A stretch of 64,000 nucleotides of DNA from VMCP01 sp964415065 (lineage in GTDB: Bacteria; Bacteroidota; Bacteroidia; NS11-12g; UBA955), in NCBI GenBank assembly GCA_964415065.1, contig CAYPYX010000008.1, positions 11,270-75,269 on the forward strand. The letters run 5' to 3'. The notes under the pieces are model-generated. The model did no database searches. It had not been told where the DNA came from and saw only the letters and a list, made by a program, of their open reading frames with translations. How positions within the stretch are numbered: the stretch's first letter is position 1; the number at the start of each line of letters is the position of its first letter. The position numbers and the translations under genes were made by a program. This document shows positions 55,088-63,070 of the stretch, piece by piece.

Positions 55088-55663
55088 GTGTTTTTATCGC
55101 CACAATTACTTTTGCAAGCTTATGTTTCGGGTTCATTTCCTATGGCGGATCCCGATGAAGACAATCGTATTTATTGGCATACTCCAGAATTGAGAGGCAT
55201 TATTCCTTTAGACAACCGATTTCGCGTCCCCAAAAACCTAATGCGTTTATACAAAAGCAATAAATTCGATTTGTACATCAATCGGAATTTTGAGCAGGTC
55301 ATTCACAAATGTGCTGAACTGCGTTCCGATGACACCTGGATATCCCCCGAAATCATAGATGCCTATATTGAATTGCATCGTGAAGGATTTGCTCACAGTT
55401 TTGAGGCATATTATGACGGAAAGTTGGTGGGAGGGCTGTATGGAGTTAGCATCAGAAAAGCGTTTTTTGGAGAAAGTATGTTTCATGAAATGACCGATGC
55501 AAGCAAAATTTGCTTGGTTTTTCTTGTTGAGTTTTTACGCGAACAAAAGTTCCAATTGTTAGATACTCAATATTTAAATCCGCATATTGCTCAATTCGGA
55601 GCCTATGAAATAACCCATGATGAGTATTTGCAATTACTGGAGGATGCAATTTCTTTGGTTTAA
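55088..55663 (+). CDS. aat: Aat, leucyl/phenylalanyl-tRNA--protein transferase
   Basis: 191 residues from GTG 55088. Family motifs: LSPQLLLQAYVSGSFPMADP, YWHTPELRGIIPLD, TWISPEIIDAYIELHREGFA, LVGGLYGVSIRKAFFGESMF and LLDTQYLNPHIAQFGA. It puts Leu or Phe on proteins with N-terminal Lys or Arg so that ClpS/ClpAP can degrade them. The chosen GTG gives the right distance to the LLQAY motif. The gene sits between trmB (divergent) and a cyclase-family gene. Confidence 0.95.
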   Translation: MFLSPQLLLQAYVSGSFPMADPDEDNRIYWHTPELRGIIPLDNRFRVPKNLMRLYKSNKFDLYINRNFEQVIHKCAELRSDDTWISPEIIDAYIELHREGFAHSFEAYYDGKLVGGLYGVSIRKAFFGESMFHEMTDASKICLVFLVEFLREQKFQLLDTQYLNPHIAQFGAYEITHDEYLQLLEDAISLV

Positions 55664-55788
55664 TGGTGTGTTAGGATTGTTGTTTTCATGGGATTGGTGG
55701 ATTTTACCAAAATGATCAAGCTTGTTTTCAGGAGTTTAATAGTATTTTGAATGTTTATTGAGTTAAATTGCGACTGAATTTGTGTTCC

Positions 55789-56541
55789 ATGAAAACCATT
55801 CTATCTATTGAGGGTATTAATTATCAAGCGAATCTGAATGAACCGCTATCTCTGAGTTTGGGATTTGGCCCCCTTGCGGAAAATCCCAATGCATTTTTTA
55901 TAAATCCAGCGGTAATTGAACCCATACGCGTAGGCGATTTTGTGGGAAGCGTTTCCCAAGGGGGAAGTGCTAATTGCGAAGTTGTAACCTATTGTGCTCA
56001 TGGAAATGGAACACATACTGAATGTATAGGACATATTACTCCGGAACGCATTCATCTGCCCGATGTTCTTACTGAGTTTCATTTTACGGCTCAAGTAATC
56101 ACCGTGGATTTGATTCAAGTAAATGGTGATTGGGTAATACATGAATCAACATTAAGCCAAATAAATTGGATAAAAACGGAAGCAATTGTTATTAGAACCT
56201 TGCCTAATAGCATTTCAAAAAAGTCTCAAATTTGGTCGGGAAATAATCCCCCATATTTTACTACCGCCGCCATGCAAATCTTGGTAGACCAAGGGTATAA
56301 ACATCTATTAACGGATTTTCCTTCAGTGGATCCCGAAGAAGATGCTGGAGCCTTAGCCGCACATCGGGTTTGGTGGAATTATCCTCAAAATCCCAGAAAA
56401 AATGCTACCATAACGGAGTTGATTTTTGTGTCAGATGAAATTCAAGATGGACAATATTTGCTGAACATTCAAGTGCCAAAAATTCATTCAGATGCAGTTC
56501 CATCGCAGCCAGTATTGTATGAATTAACAGCTCGGAGTTAG
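55789..56541 (+). CDS. Cyclase-family hydrolase (kynurenine formamidase-like)
   Basis: 250 residues from ATG 55789; a TTG at 55768 would add seven residues. The metal-site motif is TYCAHGNGTHTECIGHI, with the family H-x-G-T-H-x-(D/E) pattern. Near the middle is IVIRTLPN, and LLTDFPSVDPEEDAGALAAH follows in place of the usual D-x-x-S-x-D loop. Members are manganese- or zinc-dependent amidohydrolases, including kynurenine formamidase, but the substrate cannot be assigned from sequence alone. It ends 10 bp before the glycosyltransferase. Confidence 0.85.
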   Translation: MKTILSIEGINYQANLNEPLSLSLGFGPLAENPNAFFINPAVIEPIRVGDFVGSVSQGGSANCEVVTYCAHGNGTHTECIGHITPERIHLPDVLTEFHFTAQVITVDLIQVNGDWVIHESTLSQINWIKTEAIVIRTLPNSISKKSQIWSGNNPPYFTTAAMQILVDQGYKHLLTDFPSVDPEEDAGALAAHRVWWNYPQNPRKNATITELIFVSDEIQDGQYLLNIQVPKIHSDAVPSQPVLYELTARS

Positions 56542-56551
56542 TGTGTTTAAG

Positions 56552-57700
56552 ATGAAGTTTCCAAACCAAGAAAAATGGCTCTATTTAGTTCACCTGTTGG
56601 TGTCATGCTATTCTTTATGGTTTCGGGGGAAGGGAATTCAGCGCGATAAGCAGTTGAGATTGGTGTGTGTGAAATGGGATGAAATCGGCGATATGGTTAC
56701 CTGTGTTCATGCATTTCGGTTGCTAAAAGCGGAATATCCAAACTCTCACATCACGGTTTTTTGTAAACCCTTTGTAAAGTCACTCCTGATTGCAGAATCA
56801 TCTATCGACGAGATCCATACCGATTTGTCGGATTTATCTCGGGTTAAGTCGGATATTTGGGTTGAATTTAGGGGAACCTTTTATTCGTTGTTTAGATCAC
56901 TGATTTCAGGAAGCCAATTGATTTTAACTCGGGGATATGTGAGGTATTATCAACGGGGCAACCAACCTCATGAACGAATCACGAATGCTAGGATCATTGC
57001 ACCTATTTTGAACCCTGAATTGCAACAGTTATTAAGCTTTGATTCAAATAAAGCGCAACTCAAACAAGCACTTGATGCTTTACAGAAGTTTGTTGGACTC
57101 AAAACAAATAATCTAGCAAAGCAACTCGCAGAGCAACGGGCTGAAACTTTACAGAAATTCGTGGCAATACAAACGAACGATGAATCCAAGGTGCTCACAG
57201 AGCAACGGACGGAATCGAATATAAAGTTCGCTTTGATTCATCCGGGTGGAAGGAGCTTGTTGCGTCGCTGGAATACCAATAATTTTAAAGAAATTCAAAA
57301 GTACTTATTTGAAAACCACGGTTGCATCTCGCTGGTTTTGGGTTCAAATGATGAAAAATCTTTGGTTGAAGAACTCACGACAGAGTCGTTTACTCAAGCT
57401 TGGATTAGTGAAGATTCTTTATTGGTTTTATTGGAAGTAATTCAAAAAGCGAGTATTTTCATTGGAAATGAAAGTGGTCCGCTCCAAATTGCGGATTTAA
57501 CCGACACCCCAGCGATTGGTTTATTTGGTCCAGGCGTTCCTGATGTGTTTTATCCTAGCCATCCTAAATCCAAAGTGTTGCATTTTGTTTTGGATTGCAA
57601 TCCATGCGATCAAATTACGTGTGTACGTCCCAACGATCGCTGTATTGATCGAATATCAATAGAGGAAGTGAAGTCAGCTGTTGACTCCATACTGGGTTAG
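56552..57700 (+). CDS. Glycosyltransferase family 9 (heptosyltransferase-like) with an internal duplication
   Basis: 382 residues from ATG 56552 (GTG 56543 also possible). GT-B fold: the N-terminal domain has LVCVKWDEIGDMVTCVHAF, the C-terminal domain has FALIHPGGRSLLRRW, FIGNESGPLQIADLTDTPAI and LFGPGVPDVFYP. Such enzymes add heptose or related sugars to lipopolysaccharide core. An extra linker of about 46 residues between the domains consists of two similar 23-residue units (LQKFVGLKTNNLAKQLAEQ; LQKFVAIQTNDESKVLTEQ), encoded by tandem 69-bp repeats. The gene ends in G-rich repeats at 57694-57728. Confidence 0.88.
   Translation: MKFPNQEKWLYLVHLLVSCYSLWFRGKGIQRDKQLRLVCVKWDEIGDMVTCVHAFRLLKAEYPNSHITVFCKPFVKSLLIAESSIDEIHTDLSDLSRVKSDIWVEFRGTFYSLFRSLISGSQLILTRGYVRYYQRGNQPHERITNARIIAPILNPELQQLLSFDSNKAQLKQALDALQKFVGLKTNNLAKQLAEQRAETLQKFVAIQTNDESKVLTEQRTESNIKFALIHPGGRSLLRRWNTNNFKEIQKYLFENHGCISLVLGSNDEKSLVEELTTESFTQAWISEDSLLVLLEVIQKASIFIGNESGPLQIADLTDTPAIGLFGPGVPDVFYPSHPKSKVLHFVLDCNPCDQITCVRPNDRCIDRISIEEVKSAVDSILG
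57080..57217 (+). repeat. Two tandem 69-bp units inside the GT9 gene
   Basis: Unit 1 is 57080-57148 and unit 2 is 57149-57217; both start with TTACAGAA and contain AGAGCAACGG near the end. In frame (23 codons each). Confidence 0.75.
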
Positions 57701-57763
57701 GGGAAGGCTAAACGGGCTGGGTTAGGGGAAGAATCTAGTGGATTTTAAATCAAATGGGTTAGG
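57694..57763 (+). repeat. G-rich repeats GGGTTAGG at the end of the GT9 gene
   Basis: GGGTTAGGGGAAG at 57694-57706 and 57719-57731 (25-bp period), and GGGTTAGG again at 57756. Five G-runs lie within 57694-57728. The first contains the stop codon. The rest of 57701-57949 holds no gene I can support. Confidence 0.65.
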
Positions 57764-57949
57764 TCGCCTTCTTGATAAATAACACCCAATAAAAGGGTTG
57801 TTTGATTGATTTTAACCTGAAGTAGTTGGTTGAATTGGTGGGGAGTCAGGTCAAATCAGACGAATAGCTAAAATCATTCGTTAAAAATATCATTCGTTCG
57901 TTTATTGGTTGATATTAAATGGTATAGTTTTTGCTAGTTTTGAAAAATC

Positions 57950-58942
57950 ATGCAAAAGCCTTTCGAAATTGTGGTACTGGGTACTTCTTCTGCTACTCCC
58001 ACGAGGGACAGAAACCCCAGTGGTCAATACGTTCGTTTGGATAAGCATTATTTTCTTTTTGATTGTGGTGAAGGTACACAAAATCAAATAATTCGGTACA
58101 ATTTAAAGCTTCAGAAAATCCGTTATATTTTGATTACTCATTTGCATGGGGATCACTATTTTGGATTGCCCGGTGTAATCACTTCAATGGCCTTGTTTAA
58201 CCGAACCGAGCCTTTGACCGTTGTGGGTCCTGCCGCTTTAAAGCCAATTATGGATCAAATCTTGGTAGAAGGTAATTCTAAACTACCATTCGATTTAACC
58301 TTTATTGCTAGCGATCAATCGCCCGAGGGATTGTTGATTAAACATCCAGATTATGAGATTCATACGGTTGAATTGCAACACAGAATTCCCTGTAGGGGTT
58401 ATATATTAAAGGAGCAAGGGCCCGAAAGACGTATAGACGTAGACCAGTGTGAATCCATGAATATCCCGATAACATTCTACGAGCGTTTGAAAATGGGGGA
58501 AGATTTTATTTCAGGGGATGGCACGGTGGTTCCTAATGAAGTGTTGACTACCGCTGGATATAAAAATCGTAGCTTTGCCTACATTTCTGATACTATCTTT
58601 GATGAACGAATAATCCCGTTTATTCAACAGGTTGATTTTTTATATCACGAGGCCACATTTTTGCATGATCGCATTGAAAGAGCTATCGAAACATTTCATT
58701 CTACCGCTAAACAAGCAGGTACAATTGCCCGCCTAGCAAATGTAGGAGAATTAATGGTAGGTCATTACAGTGCACGTTATTCTGATCTTTCGGAACTGCA
58801 TGCCGAAGTTATGGCGGAATTTGAAAATACCCAACTTGCTATTGAAGGTAAAACCTATACGGTAAGTTCGTTTGATGCGAGGAAAATGGATTCAGAATTG
58901 TCTACTGCACTCAATTCTGAACACCCTGTTTTTCGTGCATAA
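57950..58942 (+). CDS. rnz: Ribonuclease Z (tRNA 3' processing endonuclease)
   Basis: 330 residues. Metallo-beta-lactamase fold: zinc motif His64-x-His-x-Asp-His69 (ITHLHGDHYFGLPG), FAYISDTIFDE and LYHEATFLHD (further ligands), and LMVGHYSARYSDL with the last His. GTSSATPTRDRNPSG is the usual start. It cuts precursor tRNA at the 3' end when CCA is not encoded; the tRNA-Asp in this window does encode CCA. The tail after residue 300 is a little longer than usual. TAGTTTTG (57935-57942) ends 7 nt before the ATG. Confidence 0.95.
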   Translation: MQKPFEIVVLGTSSATPTRDRNPSGQYVRLDKHYFLFDCGEGTQNQIIRYNLKLQKIRYILITHLHGDHYFGLPGVITSMALFNRTEPLTVVGPAALKPIMDQILVEGNSKLPFDLTFIASDQSPEGLLIKHPDYEIHTVELQHRIPCRGYILKEQGPERRIDVDQCESMNIPITFYERLKMGEDFISGDGTVVPNEVLTTAGYKNRSFAYISDTIFDERIIPFIQQVDFLYHEATFLHDRIERAIETFHSTAKQAGTIARLANVGELMVGHYSARYSDLSELHAEVMAEFENTQLAIEGKTYTVSSFDARKMDSELSTALNSEHPVFRA

Positions 58943-58988
58943 ATCCAACTATTTTTCACGGATTTTGAACGTATTTTCGTAAGAACCT

Positions 58989-61895
58989 ATGGTTTCTGAA
59001 CGCAAATCAAAATCTAAATCTAATTCTTCGAGCACCGATTTTTTAAAGGAAAAAGCCGCCGAAAAAAATGACCAAATTTCCAGTGGTGAAATTTTGGAAG
59101 CTGCTTCTTTGAAAAACGATACCACTCGCAAGGTATTGGGCTTTTTGATTTTGGTATTTTCGGTGATTTTATTCATCAGTTTTGTTTCTTTTTTCTTTTC
59201 CTGGAAGTACGATCAAAGCTTCTTGGCCGATGGCGATTGGGAACTTTTTAAAGAGAATAACGGTCACGCTGAGAATGCAATGGGCTATTTAGGTGCCAAA
59301 CTGGGGTATTTTTTTGTTCACAATGGTTTTGGATTGGGTGCATTTTTACTTTTGCCTTACATAGCACTGAGTGGAATGTACCTGCTATTTGATTACCGTC
59401 CGTTTTCCTTGTTGCGGATTCTAATTCACACATTATTGTTCGCCGTTTGGGTATCCTTGTTTTTGGGATTTGTTTTTCAATGGTGGTTTCCGCTATTAGG
59501 CGGAACATTTGGATATTTTGGAATCCAACAAATTCAAAATAGCTTAGGGGTTATTGGTGCAGTTTTGGTGCTCCTAGTATTCGCAGTGGTTTATTCGTTT
59601 GTGTTTCACAATGCCAATCCATTTGCACGATTGAAAATCAAGCCCCGCAGCCCCATCATCCCCCCAAAAAATGAAAATACTCCCGATATCTCGGAGGAAG
59701 ATCTGGATAAAGATGTTCTTAATTCACAAAATTCTGGAATTCGTTCAACTCAAAACCCGGATGATTTGAATCCGTTTGACGATGAACCAATTTCTGAGTC
59801 CGGTAGTATTCATGTTCCCAAAATAATTGAAGATGAAGAGCGATTACATGCTCATAGTTTGGATGAACAAGAAGATGATCTAGAATCGGAAGATGATTCG
59901 GATTTAGAACTGGAACCCAACAATTCCACTGATCTTGGCGGAATTACCTTGAAGAAATTGGAACCAGATACTACACATGAAGTGGCGCCAGATGTATTTG
60001 TATTCACCGAGGATGAAGATGATTTGCCCCTTGATGAGAATGCATACCATCAAGAAATTCAAGAAGCCTTGGACGACGTACCTGTTTTTCGATTTTCGCA
60101 TGAAGATGCAACTGAAAATACAAGTTCCATTCATTCAAATATCCAAGATCCTTTAGATACCCGTTCTAAAAACACTCCAACACAAAATCCCACGCTTGGA
60201 AATCCAACTACTCAAAATCCGTTAACTCAAAATGACCCATTGGGCAACGACAATTCCACTTCCTTACGCGCAAATACATCCGAGCCGAATTTGGGATTTG
60301 AAGTAAATATCCCCCAAAGCGATGAAGAATCGGGAATCCAAAACGCAGAATCTCGGATAAAACCACATTATGGAAGCATCGATTCTGAATACGATCCCAA
60401 AGCCAATTTGAGTAATTATCGCTTTCCAACTCTTGATCTACTGACCGATTACGGAAATAAAAAGCAAGATGTAGACCTGGATGAAATTGGCAAAAGTAAA
60501 AAATTGATTGAAGAAACGCTGTTGAATTACAAAATAGGCATTTCTACGATCAAGGCTTCTGTGGGGCCAACTGTAACTCTTTATGAAATAGTACCAGCTC
60601 CGGGCGTGAAGATTTCCAAAATCAAGAATTTGGAAGATGATATCGCGTTGAGTTTGGCCGCATTGGGTATTCGTATTATTGCACCCATCCCGGGAAAAGG
60701 AACCATCGGAATCGAAGTGCCAAATCGCAATCCCGAAATGGTTCCCATGAAAGGAATTCTGGCTAGTAAAAAGTTTCAAGAATGCGACTTCCAATTGCCC
60801 GTGGCCTTGGGTAAAACCATCTCCAATGAGATATTTATTGCCGATTTGGCTAAAATGCCCCACTTGTTAATGGCAGGGGCTACTGGTCAAGGTAAATCCG
60901 TTGGATTGAATGCCATTTTGGTTTCTTTGTTGTATAAAAAACATCCAGCCTACATCAAGTTCGTATTGGTGGATCCCAAAAAGGTAGAACTTACCTTGTA
61001 CAATAAAATTGAACGCCATTTCTTGGCTAAATTACCCGGCGACGGAGATGCCATCATTACCGATAATCAAAAAGTAATCCATACGTTGAATTCACTTTGT
61101 GTGGAAATGGATGATCGTTACAAATTGTTGCAAGATGCTTTTGTGCGCAATATTGTAGAGTACAATGCTAAGTTCTTAGATCGTAAGTTAAATCCCCAAA
61201 ACGGACATCGTTTCATGCCCTATATTGTGGTTGTAATCGACGAGGTTGCGGATTTGATGATGACAGCAGGTAAAGAAATAGAAATACCTATTGCCCGATT
61301 GGCACAGTTGGCTCGAGCTATTGGAATTCACCTGATTTTGGCTACTCAACGTCCTTCAGTAAACGTAATTACCGGTATGATTAAAGCCAATTTCCCTGCT
61401 CGTATAGCATTTCGAGTTACTTCGAAAATTGACTCCAGAACGATTTTGGATGCCAATGGCGCCGATCAATTAATTGGTAAAGGTGATATGCTCTACAATG
61501 GAGGAAATGAAATGATTCGACTTCAATGTCCTTTCGTTGATACTCCTGAAGTGGAGAAAATTGTAGACTTTATTGGTGAGCAAAGAGCTTATCCTACTGC
61601 TTACATGCTTCCTGAAGTTCAAGACGAAACTGTGAGCAGCGGGGGAGGTGATTTTGATGCCAGCGACCGCGATCCAATGTTTGAGGATGCCGCACGTATC
61701 ATTGTTCAGAATCAAGTGGGTAGTACAAGCATGATTCAACGGAAACTAAAATTGGGTTATAACCGTGCCGGTCGTTTGATGGACCAACTCGAAGATGCAG
61801 GAATCGTTGGACCTAATGTGGGAAGCAAACCTCGTCAAGTTTTATTGCCCGATGAGTACGCTTTGGAACAGTTTTTGAACAACTTGAATGGCTAA
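58989..61895 (+). CDS. ftsK: FtsK/SpoIIIE-family DNA translocase
   Basis: 968 residues. Four or five membrane helices in residues 50-210, an acidic Asn/Pro/Thr-rich linker (about 215-480, with short TQNP-type repeats), then the motor. The alpha part is TLLNYKIGISTIKASVGPTV-like; the beta RecA-like part carries Walker A GATGQGKS at 630-637 and Walker B IVVVIDEVADLMM. Gamma, the winged helix, ends the chain (IQRKLKLGYNRAGRLMDQLE). FtsK pumps the last DNA across the septum and activates XerCD at dif. It stands next to the lolA-like gene, a common Bacteroidota pairing. Confidence 0.96.
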   Translation: MVSERKSKSKSNSSSTDFLKEKAAEKNDQISSGEILEAASLKNDTTRKVLGFLILVFSVILFISFVSFFFSWKYDQSFLADGDWELFKENNGHAENAMGYLGAKLGYFFVHNGFGLGAFLLLPYIALSGMYLLFDYRPFSLLRILIHTLLFAVWVSLFLGFVFQWWFPLLGGTFGYFGIQQIQNSLGVIGAVLVLLVFAVVYSFVFHNANPFARLKIKPRSPIIPPKNENTPDISEEDLDKDVLNSQNSGIRSTQNPDDLNPFDDEPISESGSIHVPKIIEDEERLHAHSLDEQEDDLESEDDSDLELEPNNSTDLGGITLKKLEPDTTHEVAPDVFVFTEDEDDLPLDENAYHQEIQEALDDVPVFRFSHEDATENTSSIHSNIQDPLDTRSKNTPTQNPTLGNPTTQNPLTQNDPLGNDNSTSLRANTSEPNLGFEVNIPQSDEESGIQNAESRIKPHYGSIDSEYDPKANLSNYRFPTLDLLTDYGNKKQDVDLDEIGKSKKLIEETLLNYKIGISTIKASVGPTVTLYEIVPAPGVKISKIKNLEDDIALSLAALGIRIIAPIPGKGTIGIEVPNRNPEMVPMKGILASKKFQECDFQLPVALGKTISNEIFIADLAKMPHLLMAGATGQGKSVGLNAILVSLLYKKHPAYIKFVLVDPKKVELTLYNKIERHFLAKLPGDGDAIITDNQKVIHTLNSLCVEMDDRYKLLQDAFVRNIVEYNAKFLDRKLNPQNGHRFMPYIVVVIDEVADLMMTAGKEIEIPIARLAQLARAIGIHLILATQRPSVNVITGMIKANFPARIAFRVTSKIDSRTILDANGADQLIGKGDMLYNGGNEMIRLQCPFVDTPEVEKIVDFIGEQRAYPTAYMLPEVQDETVSSGGGDFDASDRDPMFEDAARIIVQNQVGSTSMIQRKLKLGYNRAGRLMDQLEDAGIVGPNVGSKPRQVLLPDEYALEQFLNNLNG

Positions 61896-61915
61896 TCTGA
61901 ACAATTCGATGAGTG

Positions 61916-61948
61916 TTTACCGCGCTTGCCGATTTTAACGTAAATTTG
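61916..61948 (+). promoter_or_regulatory. Probable promoter of the lolA-like gene
   Basis: TTTA 61916-61919, 21 bp, then TAAATTTG 61941-61948, a full match to the -7 consensus; the ATG is 14 nt downstream. Confidence 0.55.
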
Positions 61949-61961
61949 TAAAATTAGAAAT

Positions 61962-62666
61962 ATGAAAAAATTGAATGCAATTGCGACCTGGATTTTGGTC
62001 ATAGTTTCTTCTTTTTGGGGGATGACTTTACAGGCGCAGCAAGATGCTAAATCTAAAACCATCTTGCAAAACGTGAGTCGTTTGTATAAATCCTATTCGA
62101 CAATTACAGCCGATTTTACCCTAACCACCAAAGCAGCTAAACGAAAGCCTGTTAGTAGTACTGGTAAGTTATGGACCAAAGGACAGTCGTTCAAATTAGC
62201 GTATGCGGATCAGGAAATTTTTTGCAATGGTGTAACTATTTGGGCTTACAGTCCCGACGATGCTGAAGTGACTATTGAAGATGTTAAGAAGCGCACGAAT
62301 AATATGGAACCCAGTGAGTTGTTTACATTTTATTCTAAAGGATTTAAAGCCAATTATGAAGGTCCGGTAGCATCTGATGATGGAAAGGCTATGCATGATG
62401 TTTTGAAATTAGTTCCCAAGAAAAAGGAAAAATACTCATACATCAAAGCAGAAATTGAACAGGGTAGCTACAAGATAAAAAAGGTTACTCAGTATTATAA
62501 AAACGGAACCGAAGTAATCATTGCTGTCACAAAGGTAATTCCTAATTCAAAATTAGACGATAGTTTTTTCGCTTGGAATGCATCAGCTCATCCGGGTGTA
62601 GCGTCGGTAGATTTGAGAAAAACCAATCCGGTAGCAAAACCAAAACCTGGAGTTAAGAATAAATAA
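61962..62666 (+). CDS. lolA: LolA-like outer-membrane lipoprotein carrier protein
   Basis: 234 residues with signal peptide (TWILVIVSSFWGMTLQAQQ). LolA-type start LQNVSRLYKSYSTITADFTL, then GKLWTKGQSFKLAY, GVTIWAYSPDDAEVTI and LKLVPKKKEKYSYIKAEIE; a half-open beta-barrel is expected. LolA carries lipoproteins across the periplasm to the outer membrane, so it would serve the many lipoproteins in this group. The last 25 residues are basic and Pro-rich. It follows ftsK by 66 bp. No LolB is expected in Bacteroidota. Confidence 0.88.
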   Translation: MKKLNAIATWILVIVSSFWGMTLQAQQDAKSKTILQNVSRLYKSYSTITADFTLTTKAAKRKPVSSTGKLWTKGQSFKLAYADQEIFCNGVTIWAYSPDDAEVTIEDVKKRTNNMEPSELFTFYSKGFKANYEGPVASDDGKAMHDVLKLVPKKKEKYSYIKAEIEQGSYKIKKVTQYYKNGTEVIIAVTKVIPNSKLDDSFFAWNASAHPGVASVDLRKTNPVAKPKPGVKNK

Positions 62667-62690
62667 ATTCTGTATTTATTCGTTAGAGCT

Positions 62691-62800
62691 TTTTTTGGCA
62701 GTAACAGAAAAGAGTCTATCTGGCAGTAACAGAAACGAGTCTTTTTGGCAATAACAATAACAGAAAAGAGATCTATTTAGCAATAAACAGAAAAGGCGAA
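62691..62800 (+). repeat. Degenerate tandem repeats (about 25 bp) after the lolA-like gene
   Basis: Four related units with GGCA(G/A)TAACAGAAA(A/C)GAG-type cores begin near 62697, 62722, 62747 and 62780; the third has a small internal insertion. The last unit forms the left arm of the hairpin 62936-62983 once the false gap is removed. Confidence 0.6.
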
Positions 62801-62812
62801 ACCTAGGTTTCG

Positions 62813-62912
62813 NNNNNNNNNNNNNNNNNNNNNNNNNNNNNNNNNNNNNNNNNNNNNNNNNNNNNNNNNNNNNNNNNNNNNNNNNNNNNNNNNNNNNNNN
62901 NNNNNNNNNNNN
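62813..62912. other. Assembly gap (100 N) with identical 55-bp flanks; likely artefact
   Basis: 62758-62812 and 62913-62967 are identical over 55 bases, the same overlap length as at 17504-17603. The stretch 62667-63070 is otherwise repeats, gap and hairpin, without a gene I can support. Confidence 0.93.
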
Positions 62913-62935
62913 TAACAGAAAAGAGATCTATTTAG

Positions 62936-62983
62936 CAATAAACAGAAAAGGCGAAACCTAGGTTTCGCCTTTTCTGTTTATTG
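62936..62983. terminator. Perfect 24-bp palindrome, probable bidirectional terminator
   Basis: 62936-62959 and 62960-62983 are exact reverse complements (core GGCGAAACCTAGGTTTCGCC). It lies between the plus-strand lolA-like gene and the minus-strand sucD, and each arm has T-rich ends. Confidence 0.8.
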
Positions 62984-63070
62984 GGGATACAATTAAATAT
63001 CCAAGTGTAACTAGTTTCGGTGTGTGTGATTTACATGAATCTGCTTCACAACACTAATCAATGGAACTAA

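Noticed and set aside
57694..57763. GGGTTAGG repeats as telomere-like sequence
   Set aside because: Only three copies with unequal spacing of 25 and 37 bp, at a gene end; no other sign of a linear replicon end.
58989..61895. GGGGGAT word as FtsK-orienting (KOPS-like) motif
   Set aside because: Eleven sites in each orientation in this window; a KOPS needs strong strand bias along a replichore. Kept only as an unexplained motif.
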